Positions 6,870-14,205 of a stretch of DNA of 17,700 bases are shown piece by piece. Location of the stretch: NCBI GenBank assembly GCA_959018045.1, contig CAUEJN010000019.1, forward strand, positions 1-17,700, read 5' to 3'. Below the pieces are notes generated by a model. The model searched no databases. It was not told the DNA's origin and was given only the letters and a program-made list of their open reading frames with translations. This DNA comes from an uncultured Butyricicoccus sp. (GTDB taxonomy: Bacteria; Bacillota; Clostridia; Oscillospirales; Butyricicoccaceae). Position 1 is the stretch's first letter; the number at the start of each line of letters is the position of its first letter. The position numbers and the translations under genes are program-made.

Positions 6870-7397
6870 TCAAACACCATCGGGCTGTGCGCGGCGCAGG
6901 GTGCGGGCAGCCGCACGGAGCACGCACTGGGTCATCTCTCGTGCTGCGACCACCTTGTCAGCGGCGGTCACCACCCAGCCCTCCTTGGACTGCGGCATAC
7001 GCAGCGTCAGCGGGAACATGTGGGTTGCGATGGCATCGCGCTGGCGGTCGGTCAGAGCAAAATAGCGTGAAGCACGCTTTGCGGCCAGCACACCGTGTAC
7101 AAAACCGTGCATGTGGGTCAAGCGGCGGATGCCGCGGTAATGGCTCAGAAAGCGCTGAAACCACTCGTCATGCCAGTCATAGCCAAAGAAATCATGCAGC
7201 AGCGCCGCACGTGTGACCGAAATGATGTCTTCTTCGCTCCAGTCCATCGCACACGCCATGCGGAACGCCATACGCGCAACCGCAACCGAGTGCTCGTAAA
7301 CTGAATTTTCTACACCGTGATGCACAAACTGCCGAGTTTCCTCAAATAAGGGGTGCGTCAGAATGTCCGCCGTCACGGCTTCAAATGAAAGACCCAT
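6870..7397 (-). CDS. HD-domain hydrolase, function unknown
   Basis: The 175-residue cytosolic protein has HD-superfamily metal ligands: His36 in YEHSVAVARMAF, His68-Asp69 in AALLHDFFGYDWH, His101 in GFVHGVLAA, His126 in IATHMFPL and Asp147 in TAADKVVAARE. The HD pair, the later His residues and the AADK segment match HD phosphohydrolases of the kind often labelled 'HD domain protein' in Clostridia. The substrate is not predictable. The start ATG 7397 has a GAGGAGG site about 10 bases upstream. It is a single-gene unit with its own promoter and ends at a terminator shared with the convergent metY unit. It is not a close copy of the HD protein at 2551-3123: lengths and motif spacing differ. Confidence 0.82.
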   Translation of the reverse strand: MGLSFEAVTADILTHPLFEETRQFVHHGVENSVYEHSVAVARMAFRMACAMDWSEEDIISVTRAALLHDFFGYDWHDEWFQRFLSHYRGIRRLTHMHGFVHGVLAAKRASRYFALTDRQRDAIATHMFPLTLRMPQSKEGWVVTAADKVVAAREMTQCVLRAAARTLRRAQPDGV

Positions 7398-7430
7398 TGG
7401 AAGCGCCTCCTCTCCGTTTCTTCTAGTTTC

Positions 7431-7459
7431 ATTGTATGCGATTTTCCCAAAATTCGCAA
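7431..7459 (-). promoter_or_regulatory. Promoter of the HD-domain gene
   Basis: On the minus strand TTGCGA (7459-7454), a 17-base spacer and TACAAT (7436-7431) lie 34 bases before the start codon. Confidence 0.65.
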
Positions 7460-7513
7460 GCGTTTCGGTCGGAATTTCACAAATTTCTTATTCTACTGCT
7501 ATTCCGGGTATGC

Positions 7514-7540
7514 TATAATAGCCGCAAAGCGGCTATTATA
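7514..7540. repeat. 27-bp perfect palindrome carrying TATAAT on both strands
   Basis: The arms tataatagccgc (7514-7525) and gcggctattata (7529-7540) are fully complementary around an AAA centre. Each strand begins its arm with a perfect TATAAT, and the plus-strand copy is preceded by TGC (extended -10). It lies in the gap between two divergent genes, outside their better promoters. It could be an operator, a weak bidirectional terminator or a small insertion remnant. Confidence 0.6.
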
Positions 7541-7590
7541 CTTTTATTTCATGATTATACCATCAGCGGCACATGGCTGCGTGCTTGCTC

Positions 7591-7619
7591 TTGGACGTTA
7601 CCTGCCGCTGTGGTATAAT
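7591..7619 (+). promoter_or_regulatory. Sigma-A promoter of the CapA-like gene
   Basis: TTGGAC (7591-7596), a 17-base spacer and a perfect TATAAT (7614-7619) lie 50 bases before the ATG. Confidence 0.75.
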
Positions 7620-7669
7620 GAGAAAAACCATCATCCGACCATTTTCGCCATGTATAAAGGAGTTCGGTT

Positions 7670-8887
7670 ATGAAGAAAAGATTGCTGGCGCTCGCACTGC
7701 TCCTTCTGCTGACAGGCTGCGGCTCTGCGCCATCCACCCAGGCGGATGCGTCCGAACCACCCGAGGCATCCGAGCCGGTCGTGCAGCCCAATATCGTCTC
7801 CACTTTGGCTGTGTGCGGCGACGCGATGAGCCACATGCCCCAGACAAGAGATGCCTATGACAGTCAGGCCGGTGCTTATGACTACAAACCGATGATCCGT
7901 TTCGCCAAACCCTGGATCGAACAGGCCGACTATGCAGTGGTCAATCTGGAAACCACCTTTGCCGGCGGCTCGGATTACTCAGGTTTCCCGGCGTTCAACA
8001 CACCGGACGCGCTCGGAGATGCGCTCAAAGACGCAGGCTTTGATCTGGTCAGCACGGCAAACAATCACTGTCTGGATCGCGGATACGACGGCATGGTGCG
8101 CACGCTGGATGTGCTGGACAACCTTGGACTTGCACATGTCGGCACCTATCGCTCTGCTGAGGAGCGCGCCGCGCAGAACGGTGTCCATGTTGCCGATGTG
8201 GGCGGCATCAAGGTCGCGTTCCTGTCGTATACTTACGGCACCAACGGTATTCCGTTGAGTAAGTCTCATCCCGATACGGTCAATATTTTGCACACCGATT
8301 ACATGAGTGATGCACAGGTGCTGGATACCGCGCGCATTGCCGACGATCTGGCCGCAGCCGAGGCACTGTCCCCCGATCTCATCGCAGTGATCGTGCACTG
8401 GGGCGTGGAATATCAGACCACACAGAACGATCATCAGGAAGAGATTGCAGACTTTCTCTTTGACCACGGCGCCGATGTCATTTTGGGCAGTCACCCGCAC
8501 GTCTTGCAGCCGATGGAGACCCGCACCCTGACCGACCGGGACGGTACAACACACACCGGGTTTGTTTGCTGGTCGCTGGGCAATTTTATTTCCTCTCAGA
8601 ACGACGAGTACACCGACACGACCGTCGTGCTCAATCTGGAGCTGACCAAGAATCCTAACACCGGCGCGACCGATGTCACCAAGGTCGGATATGTCCCGCT
8701 GTACATGCTCGACCGTGAACAGGAAGTCGATGGCGAGCGTTTCACCCTGCTCGATGCGCACCGAGGCATTGAAGAATACGCATCGGGCGACAGCAGCTAT
8801 ATCTCGGCTTCCACCGAGAAAAAACTGCAAAAATGTGTCTCCGACTGTCACAAGATTCTGGGAGCAGAATACGATCAGGCAGCCTGA
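7670..8887 (+). CDS. CapA-family (poly-gamma-glutamate synthesis type) lipoprotein, metallophosphatase fold
   Basis: The 405-residue exported lipoprotein has the N-terminus MKKRLLALALLLLLTGC with a lipobox ending at Cys17. An acidic Ser/Pro linker follows (18-40), then a CapA/PgsA-type domain. Family motifs seen in order: GDAM at 50-53, NLETTF from 92, TANNHCLDRG with Asn131, Asn132 and His133, HWGVEY at 243-248, GSHPHV at 273-278 and WSLGNF at 301-306. These correspond to the metal-binding His, Asn, Asp and Glu residues of the calcineurin-like fold that CapA domains resemble. In Bacillus, PgsA/CapA acts in poly-gamma-glutamate export. No capB/capC partners are present here, and many solitary Clostridial CapA lipoproteins have no known substrate, so a cell-surface hydrolase is as far as I would go. 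ATG 7670 has AAAGGAG 7 bases upstream. Confidence 0.88.
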   Translation: MKKRLLALALLLLLTGCGSAPSTQADASEPPEASEPVVQPNIVSTLAVCGDAMSHMPQTRDAYDSQAGAYDYKPMIRFAKPWIEQADYAVVNLETTFAGGSDYSGFPAFNTPDALGDALKDAGFDLVSTANNHCLDRGYDGMVRTLDVLDNLGLAHVGTYRSAEERAAQNGVHVADVGGIKVAFLSYTYGTNGIPLSKSHPDTVNILHTDYMSDAQVLDTARIADDLAAAEALSPDLIAVIVHWGVEYQTTQNDHQEEIADFLFDHGADVILGSHPHVLQPMETRTLTDRDGTTHTGFVCWSLGNFISSQNDEYTDTTVVLNLELTKNPNTGATDVTKVGYVPLYMLDREQEVDGERFTLLDAHRGIEEYASGDSSYISASTEKKLQKCVSDCHKILGAEYDQAA

Positions 8888-8895
8888 AACCGATC

Positions 8896-9066
8896 AAAAA
8901 AAGCGCAGCTTGTACAAGCTGCGCTTTTTATGTCCGGACATGCCAGCACCCCGAACGGGAGGGAGGCTCATTCGGGGCGCTGACAAAATCAAGGTATGAG
9001 AAGTAAAAAGAACATTGGGAATATGGGAACCATGAGTTACAAATCAAGGGGGATTTGCTTTCCTTA
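8896..9066 (-). ncRNA. Possible small RNA in the gap between the CapA-like and EamA genes
   Basis: This 336-base stretch (8888-9223) has no convincing reading frame. On the minus strand a promoter-like pair TTGCGG (9102-9097) and TATAAT (9078-9073), 18 bases apart, would start a transcript near 9066. It would end at the strong terminator at 8898-8929, giving about 170 nt. Inside it lie a hairpin with 12-bp arms and one mismatch (8944-8955 with 8971-8982, 15-base loop), a 6-bp hairpin at 9041-9058, and two copies of a CCTTGATTT(T)GT sequence. Because both flanking protein genes end into this gap, a promoter here needs another purpose. I do not recognise an RNA family. Confidence 0.3.
8898..8929. 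terminator. Bidirectional terminator behind the CapA-like gene
   Basis: This near-perfect palindrome has 15-bp arms (8898-8912 and 8915-8929) around TA, with A-runs on the left and T-runs on the right. On the plus strand it ends the CapA-like transcript 10 bases after its stop. On the minus strand the stem is followed by a run of seven T, so it would equally end a transcript coming from the gene-free region to the right. Confidence 0.88.
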
Positions 9067-9223
9067 TCTTCCATTATAACGCTCCGGGTGTTCTTTCCGC
9101 AATAGTCAATTCTTACGACCTCATCCTCATATTTTTGTCTATTTTGCTTGTTTTTCTGTGCATTCTATGTGCACACTTCTCCCTTTTATGCAAAATAGTA
9201 GGTCTTACGACTTTCCCGGTCGG

Positions 9224-10141
9224 TTAGTCTTTTGCGCGGGATGCAAATACACGTCGATCGGGCAGCTGAGCTAAGATAATCGCGGCAAATGCCAGCACAC
9301 AGCCGGTCAGCTCACGCACCGACAGACGCTCACCGAGCAGCACCCAACCAGCCAGTGCCGCAACCACCGACTCGAGCGACAGGATGAGCGATGCGACGCT
9401 CGGCTCGGTGTATTTCTGGCCGATGACCTGTAAGGTATAAGCAACCGCGCTGCTGAGCACGCCTGCGTACAGGATGGGCGCCCAAGCACCAAGCAGTGCG
9501 TCAAAGGTCGGCTGCTCAATCAAGAGCATCGGAAGCAGGCACAGCGCTCCGGCCGTGAAAAACTGGATGCACGACATGCGTACACAGTCCACACTTGGCG
9601 AAAAATAGTCGATGATGAGGATATGGGTGGAAAATCCAACCGCTGCCGCGAGCACAAGCAGGTCACCCAGGGCAATACCCGACGATTCAGTCATGCACAG
9701 CAGGTACATGCCGCACAGTGCCAGCGCGACCGCGCCCCACACCTTCGCGCTCACGCGCTTACCGACCAGAAGACCCAGCAGCGGGACGATCAGGATGTAC
9801 ATCGCGGTCAAAAATCCGGCCTTGCCGACCGAGGTACGCGCGATACCAAACTGCTGCAAAACCTCGGACACCGCCAGCGATACGCCGCAGCACACGCCGC
9901 CCAAAATCGGCCATGCCTTGTTCTTGGGCGCAGACTCCTTCGTCTGGCTACGGCTGTCCAGACGATCGAGCAGCGCGATACAGGGCAAAAGCACCACGCC
10001 GCCGATCAGGTTGCGCACACTGCTGAACGTAAACGGCCCGACATAGTCCATGCCCACCGACTGCGCCACAAATGCCACGCCCCAGATGATCGCGGTCAGC
10101 AAGAGCACTGCATTTGCACGCATACGAATAGATTGTTTCAT
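9224..10141 (-). CDS. EamA/DMT-superfamily transporter
   Basis: The 305-residue inner-membrane protein has about ten hydrophobic helices arranged as two EamA repeats (roughly residues 8-135 and 150-290). Family features seen: LLLTAIIWGVAFVAQ in helix 1, the GPFTFSSVRNLIGGVVLLP segment, VLQQFGIARTSVGKAGFLTAMYILIVPLLG at the end of the first repeat, and VLSSAVAYTLQVIGQKYTEPSVASLILSLESVVAALAGWVLLGERLS in the second. DMT proteins export amino acids or other small metabolites; the substrate is not readable here. I chose ATG 10141 (MKQSIRMRAN): GGGGAG lies about 7 bases upstream and the first helix follows. The longer reading from 10258 adds a charged 39-residue tail unlike the family and would cross the promoter. 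It is a single-gene unit. Confidence 0.87.
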   Translation of the reverse strand: MKQSIRMRANAVLLLTAIIWGVAFVAQSVGMDYVGPFTFSSVRNLIGGVVLLPCIALLDRLDSRSQTKESAPKNKAWPILGGVCCGVSLAVSEVLQQFGIARTSVGKAGFLTAMYILIVPLLGLLVGKRVSAKVWGAVALALCGMYLLCMTESSGIALGDLLVLAAAVGFSTHILIIDYFSPSVDCVRMSCIQFFTAGALCLLPMLLIEQPTFDALLGAWAPILYAGVLSSAVAYTLQVIGQKYTEPSVASLILSLESVVAALAGWVLLGERLSVRELTGCVLAFAAIILAQLPDRRVFASRAKD

Positions 10142-10192
10142 GTCTCTCTCCCCAAATTGATATTCTCGGCTGCCTTGAAAGCGCTGTCTTAT

Positions 10193-10221
10193 ATTATGTC
10201 TTATTTCTTCGATTTTGGCAA
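10193..10221 (-). promoter_or_regulatory. Probable promoter of the EamA gene
   Basis: On the minus strand TTGCCA (10221-10216), a 17-base spacer and CATAAT (10198-10193) lie about 50 bases before the chosen start. Confidence 0.55.
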
Positions 10222-10251
10222 GAATTCCTGACAGATTCATCCGGCTTTCCA

Positions 10252-10280
10252 TTGACATTTCCCCGCAGAATTGCTATACT
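10252..10280 (+). promoter_or_regulatory. Sigma-A promoter of the DegV gene
   Basis: A perfect TTGACA (10252-10257), a 17-base spacer and TATACT (10275-10280) preceded by TGC (extended -10) form the strongest promoter in the window. The leader to the ATG is about 90 bases. Confidence 0.85.
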
Positions 10281-10291
10281 GTTCACAACGA

Positions 10292-10312
10292 ATGTAGTTT
10301 TTAACACTACAT
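10292..10312 (+). promoter_or_regulatory. Dyad at the start of the DegV leader, candidate operator
   Basis: Inverted repeat ATGTAGT (10292-10298) and ACTACAT (10306-10312) has a 7-base centre and lies about +6 to +26 from the expected transcription start. There is no T-run, so it is not a terminator. The position suits a repressor site or a 5' stabilising hairpin. Confidence 0.45.
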
Positions 10313-10378
10313 CAAAAAGAGATTGCCCATCCGCCGCGCGCGGATCGATGATATCGGTTATTTTAGGATGTGACATCT

Positions 10379-11215
10379 ATGAACTTCAAAATTGCTGTTG
10401 ATAGCTCCGGTGACCTGCACTGTGGCATGAATTGCGCCCCCGGTGTATCTCTCTCCATTGTTCCGCTCACGCTGCACGCCGGCGATCTGTCTTATGTGGA
10501 CGACGCTGCGCTCGACGTACACGCCGCGCTCGATGCCTTGCAGGCATCCGGCGCCGCAGTCTCCACCTCCTGCCCGTCTCCCGAGGCCTGGGCAAGTGTG
10601 TTCCGCGAGGCTGACTGCACCTTTGCAATCACCATCTCCTCCGAGCTGAGCGGCTCCTATCGCTCCGCGGTCATCGCCCGCGATCTGGTGATGGATGAAT
10701 TCCCGGACAAGAAAATCGCAATCATCGACTCCCGCGCCACTTCCGGACAGATGATACTGCTCGCACTCAAGATCAACGAGCTGATTGCGCAAGGTCTGCC
10801 CTTCGAGCAGATCATCCATCAGGTCGAGGACTACAACCAGAGTCTGCACATTTACTTCACCCTGTGTTCGTTCGACAATCTGGTCAAGGGCGGCAGAATG
10901 CCCAAGCTGATGGGCACGCTGGTCAAGAAGTTGGGCATGCGCATCATTGGCACAGCAGACCAGGGACGGATTAAAGTTGTGCACAAGTGCCGCGGTGAGC
11001 GCAGCACGCTGATGACGCTGCTCGATGACATGAAGCACAGCTGCGATTTGAACGAGCGGCATGTTTACATTACCCATTGCCGCAATCCCAAGCTTGCCCT
11101 GACGCTGCAAAACCTGATTCTGGCCGAAGCGCCCGGTGTGCAGGTCACCATCCTGCCGACACATGGTATTACGAGTTATTATGCGGAGGAACAGGGTATT
11201 ATTATTTGTTATTGA
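10379..11215 (+). CDS. DegV-family protein (FakB-type fatty-acid-binding)
   Basis: The 278-residue cytosolic protein has the DegV fold. Such proteins hold a fatty acid and, where studied (FakB), present it to the kinase FakA so that exogenous fatty acids enter phospholipid synthesis. Motifs seen: KIAVDSSGD near the N-terminus, STSCPSPEAW from 62 (the STS/P loop that binds the carboxyl group), ISSELSGSYRSA at 86-97, DSRATSGQM at 117-125, FDNLVKGGRMPK at 165-176 and a C-terminal HGITSYYAEEQG. The length matches the family. I chose ATG 10379 because AGGA stands 10 bases upstream; the GTG at 10370 lies right on that site. No fakA gene is in the window. It is a single-gene unit with its own promoter and terminator. 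Confidence 0.88.
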   Translation: MNFKIAVDSSGDLHCGMNCAPGVSLSIVPLTLHAGDLSYVDDAALDVHAALDALQASGAAVSTSCPSPEAWASVFREADCTFAITISSELSGSYRSAVIARDLVMDEFPDKKIAIIDSRATSGQMILLALKINELIAQGLPFEQIIHQVEDYNQSLHIYFTLCSFDNLVKGGRMPKLMGTLVKKLGMRIIGTADQGRIKVVHKCRGERSTLMTLLDDMKHSCDLNERHVYITHCRNPKLALTLQNLILAEAPGVQVTILPTHGITSYYAEEQGIIICY

Positions 11216-11234
11216 AATATGGATTGTACAGGAA

Positions 11235-11270
11235 AGGCTGTGCTGACAAGAGCGGCACGGTCTTTTTTTT
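11235..11270 (+). terminator. Intrinsic terminator of the DegV gene
   Basis: An 11-bp stem (11235-11245 with 11253-11263, three G-U pairs) with a 7-base loop runs directly into TTTTTTT on the plus strand, 20 bases after the DegV stop. Confidence 0.75.
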
Positions 11271-11278
11271 GTAAAGAA

Positions 11279-11308
11279 AAAACCGTTCCCCGAAAAGGGA
11301 ACGGTTTT
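11279..11308 (-). terminator. Intrinsic terminator for the xdh operon
   Basis: A perfect 12-bp stem (11279-11290 with 11297-11308) has a 6-base loop. On the minus strand the T-run beginning in the stem continues past it (TTTTTTC, then TTT). It lies 147 bases after the last xdh gene, with the hairpin array in between. It could also act as a second terminator on the plus strand. Confidence 0.78.
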
Positions 11309-11324
11309 GTTGTGTTTAATCTGG

Positions 11325-11448
11325 TTGATTCCCGGGCCGGACACCGGGAATCAAGGGGGGGATTCCGCGTCCTGCGGGACGCGGCCAGCCTGCGCGGCTG
11401 GATCGCGCCGGGCCACAGGCCCGGACCCGCTTGTCGCCTGCGGGCGGG
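11325..11448. repeat. Cluster of consecutive GC-rich hairpins behind the xdh operon
   Basis: Adjacent inverted repeats follow each other with almost no gap. They are an 11-bp stem (11325-11335 with 11344-11354), an 8-bp stem (11365-11372 with 11377-11384), a 6-bp stem (11385-11390 with 11396-11401), a 7-bp stem (11408-11414 with 11418-11424) and a 5-bp stem (11426-11430 with 11440-11444 or 11444-11448). The stretch is much more GC-rich than other gaps in the window and has no reading frame. It would form the 3' untranslated part of the xdh transcript. Confidence 0.7.
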
Positions 11449-11455
11449 ATGGTGC

Positions 11456-13747
11456 TTACTGCTTGTCCATCAGGCCGCGCACGATCTTTTCAGCCGTGAT
11501 GGGCAGGGTGCGCACGCGCACACCGGTTGCGCGAGCGACAGCGTCTGCAATCGCAGGAGACGGGGTGTTAATAACGACCTCACCGATGGACTTTGCACCA
11601 AACGGGCCGGTCGGCTCGTAGCTGCTCTCGAACTCGACACGTACGGTGCCGATATCCAGACGGCTGGGGATCTTATACTGCATAAACGAGTTAGACAGGT
11701 TGGTACCGTCAGCAGCGTATACGATATCCTCGTACAGTGCCATACCGATACCCTGTACCAGACCGCCCTCGGTCTGAACGCGTGCCAAATTGGGGTTAAT
11801 CGGCGTACCGCAGTCAACCGCTGCAACGTAATCGATCAGCTCTACATGACCGGTCTCGGGGTCGACCTCGACCTCGGCTGCGCCTGCCATAAACGGCGGG
11901 GGCGATACCGGAGATGAATGGCTGACGGTTGCAGAGAGCACGTCGCTGCATCCACACTGACCGCTGTATGCGATCGAAGCCAGATCGGCCGAGCGGGTCT
12001 CGTCGTCGAGCGAGAATACGCGCTTGCCGTCAAATGCAACCTCTTCCTCGGTCAGGTTGAGCATCTTCGCACCCTGACGGATGATCTTGCCGCGCAGCTC
12101 CTCACAAGCACGCACGCAAGCCATACCGGTGACATAAGTCGTCGCGGATGCGTAAGAACCGGAATCGTACGGTGCGGTGTCGGTATCAGATGCGTAAACC
12201 GCGATATCCTCCATGCGGCACTCCAGGCAGTCAGCTGCCATCTGTACCAGGATGGTATCACAGCCGGTACCCATATCGGTACAACCAAGCAGCATATTAT
12301 AGGTGCCGTCATCGGACAGGCGGATGATGACCGCACCGACGTCTACGTTGGAGATCGCCGAGCCCTGCATCGCCATTGCCATACCAACCGCACGGATGCG
12401 GCCGTTCGGCATCACGCGGGGCTTGATCTTTTCATCCCAGCCGATCATCTCGCGCACGCGCTGTACGCAGCGATCCAGCGCGCAGGCGTTGGTCTTTTCG
12501 CCGTAGTATGCCGGCATGACCATGCCCTCGCGTACCATGTTCTGCATGCGCAGATCAATGGGGTTACGACCGAGCTCATCAGCCAGCTCATTGACAATGG
12601 ACTCAACCGCAAAGATACCCTGGGTTGCGCCGTAGCCACGGTATGCACCAGCGGACATGACGTTGGTGTACACAACGTCGTAGCGGAAGCGGAAGGCTTC
12701 CTGCGTGCCCGAGTACAGCGGGATGGGCTTATGACCGGACAGTCCGACAGTCGTCGGGCCGTGCTCACCGAATGCGCCGGTATTGGATAGGGTATACAGG
12801 TCGATACCGCGGATGGTGCCGTCCTTCATGGCGCCAATGCGCACGGTAACTTCCATCTCGTGACGCGGGCTGGACGCGATCATGGACTCCTCACGGGTAT
12901 AGATGATCTTCGCCGGGCGACCGGTCTTGATAGTTACAATGGCCGGGTAAACCTCGGTAACAACCGTCTGCTTGGCACCGAAACCGCCGCCGATACGGGG
13001 CTTCATCACGCGCACCTTGGACTTCGGAATACCGAGTGCGATGGACAGGATACGACGGACATGGAACGGTACCTGCGTAGAAGAAATGATGTTCAGGCGG
13101 CCGTATGCGTCCAGCTGGGTGAAGGTACGGAAGGTCTCCATCGGGGTCTGCTGGTTTGCCTTGGTGTGATAGGTGCGCTCGAGCACAACATCACAGCTTG
13201 CCAGCACGGCTTCGATATCGCCGTGGCCTTCCTGACCGGATGCGCACAGGTTGCGCTTGTTATCCGCACCGACCGGGCAGTTTGCAACCCAGTTTTCTTC
13301 CGGATGGATCAGAATCGGGTTGTCCTTGGCCTTGTGGAAGTCCAGAACCGGCTCGAGCACCTCGTACTTGACCTTAATCATGCGCAGTGCACGGTCGACC
13401 GCCTCGTCGGTCTCACCTGCGACAATCGCGACCGCGTCACCGACAAAGCGCACGCGGCGGTCAAGGATCAGACGGTCATACGGAGAGGGTTCGGGGAAGG
13501 TCTGACCAGCCATGGTGAAACGGTTCTGGGGAACGTCTTTATAGGTCAGTACGCAGGCGATGCCCGGTACCTTCTTGGCGATGTCCACGTTGATGTCCTC
13601 GATCAGCGCATGCGCGTGGGGTGAGCGCAGAACTTTGACGATCAGCGCGTTCTGGGGAGCGATATCGTCGGTATAGACCGGCTGGCCGGTGGTCAGCGCA
13701 CCGGCATCCGACTTGCGCACGCCCGTTCCTACATACTTCTGGTTCAT
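11456..13747 (-). CDS. Molybdenum-binding subunit of a xanthine-dehydrogenase-family hydroxylase
   Basis: The 763-residue catalytic subunit carries the molybdopterin cofactor and hydroxylates the substrate carbon with water. Seen: the N-terminal hammerhead domain (GTGVRKSDAGALTTGQPVYTDD; RSPHAHALI), PRIGGGFGAKQ with GGGFGAKQ at 253-260, SAGAYRGYGATQ at about 365-376 (conserved Arg370), DMGTGCDT at 491-498, DSGSYASATTYVTG at 528-541, and the C-terminal GAKSIGE at 717-723, whose Glu723 corresponds to the catalytic base of the family. The length fits XdhA-type subunits (about 750-770). I chose ATG 13747 because AAGGAGGA lies directly upstream and it overlaps the 2Fe-2S gene stop in an ATGA junction; the longer reading to 13816 is out-of-frame overlap. 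Likely substrates are xanthine, hypoxanthine or another purine or N-heterocycle; the sequence does not decide. No cofactor-insertion gene (XdhC type) is in the window. Confidence 0.88.
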   Translation of the reverse strand: MNQKYVGTGVRKSDAGALTTGQPVYTDDIAPQNALIVKVLRSPHAHALIEDINVDIAKKVPGIACVLTYKDVPQNRFTMAGQTFPEPSPYDRLILDRRVRFVGDAVAIVAGETDEAVDRALRMIKVKYEVLEPVLDFHKAKDNPILIHPEENWVANCPVGADNKRNLCASGQEGHGDIEAVLASCDVVLERTYHTKANQQTPMETFRTFTQLDAYGRLNIISSTQVPFHVRRILSIALGIPKSKVRVMKPRIGGGFGAKQTVVTEVYPAIVTIKTGRPAKIIYTREESMIASSPRHEMEVTVRIGAMKDGTIRGIDLYTLSNTGAFGEHGPTTVGLSGHKPIPLYSGTQEAFRFRYDVVYTNVMSAGAYRGYGATQGIFAVESIVNELADELGRNPIDLRMQNMVREGMVMPAYYGEKTNACALDRCVQRVREMIGWDEKIKPRVMPNGRIRAVGMAMAMQGSAISNVDVGAVIIRLSDDGTYNMLLGCTDMGTGCDTILVQMAADCLECRMEDIAVYASDTDTAPYDSGSYASATTYVTGMACVRACEELRGKIIRQGAKMLNLTEEEVAFDGKRVFSLDDETRSADLASIAYSGQCGCSDVLSATVSHSSPVSPPPFMAGAAEVEVDPETGHVELIDYVAAVDCGTPINPNLARVQTEGGLVQGIGMALYEDIVYAADGTNLSNSFMQYKIPSRLDIGTVRVEFESSYEPTGPFGAKSIGEVVINTPSPAIADAVARATGVRVRTLPITAEKIVRGLMDKQ

Positions 13748-14202
13748 GCTTCCTCCTTTTCCGCCAGGTACTTGCGGATGGCACGCAGCTGGCTGACGTA
13801 ACCGGTGCAGCGGCACAGGTTGCCCGCAAGATAATTCCGGATGTCGTCCTCGGTGGGATTCTTGAGCTCACGGGTCATGCCGATGATGTTCATAATCAGG
13901 CCGGGGCTGCAAAAACCGCACTGCTCCGCGCCCTCGTCGGCCAGATAGGTGCCGATCTCGGCAGCCTCGCTCTGAAGGCCTTCCATGGTCTCGACCACCT
14001 TACCGTCAATGCGTGCAGTCAGTGTCGAGCAGGACAGCACCGGACGGCCATCGACCAGCACGGTGCACAGGCCGCAGTTTGCAGTCTCACAACCGCGCTT
14101 GACCGAGTAGCAGCCGCGGCTTCTGAGGTATTCGGTCAGCGGCTGCGCCGGATTGACCTCATCGGTCACCTTTTGTCCGTTGAGTGTATACGAAATCTTC
14201 AT
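13744..14202 (-). CDS. 2Fe-2S subunit of the xanthine-dehydrogenase-family hydroxylase
   Basis: The 152-residue protein passes electrons from the molybdenum centre to FAD. It has two 2Fe-2S clusters. The plant-ferredoxin-like N-terminal cluster uses Cys38, Cys43, Cys46 and Cys58 (CETANCGLC, then SC); the C-terminal helical cluster uses Cys95, Cys98, Cys130 and Cys132 (CGFCSPG, then CRCTGY). All eight ligands are present and the length is normal for the stand-alone subunit. The start ATG 14202 has GAGGAGG 8 bases upstream. It lies 3 bases behind the FAD-subunit stop and overlaps the molybdenum-subunit start by 4 bases, so the three subunits are translated from one message. Confidence 0.93.
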   Translation of the reverse strand: MKISYTLNGQKVTDEVNPAQPLTEYLRSRGCYSVKRGCETANCGLCTVLVDGRPVLSCSTLTARIDGKVVETMEGLQSEAAEIGTYLADEGAEQCGFCSPGLIMNIIGMTRELKNPTEDDIRNYLAGNLCRCTGYVSQLRAIRKYLAEKEEA

Positions 14203-14205
14203 GCG

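Noticed and set aside
9032..9079. Fifteen-codon frame starting MSYKSRG in the gap at 8888-9223
   Set aside because: Very short, poor ribosome site and no recognisable feature.
8896..9102. 6S RNA identity for the candidate small RNA
   Set aside because: Size fits, but I could not form the long closing stem and central bubble that define 6S RNA.
9111..9211. Two copies of TCTTACGAC 92 bases apart, possible attachment-site or insertion remnant
   Set aside because: Nine bases is too short to support this, and nothing mobile lies between them.
10142..10258. N-terminal extension of the EamA transporter to 10258
   Set aside because: The extra 39 residues are charged and unlike the family, lack a ribosome site, and overlap the likely promoter.
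12860..13624. 254-residue plus-strand frame opposite the molybdenum subunit
   Set aside because: Antisense shadow with no ribosome site or recognisable motif.
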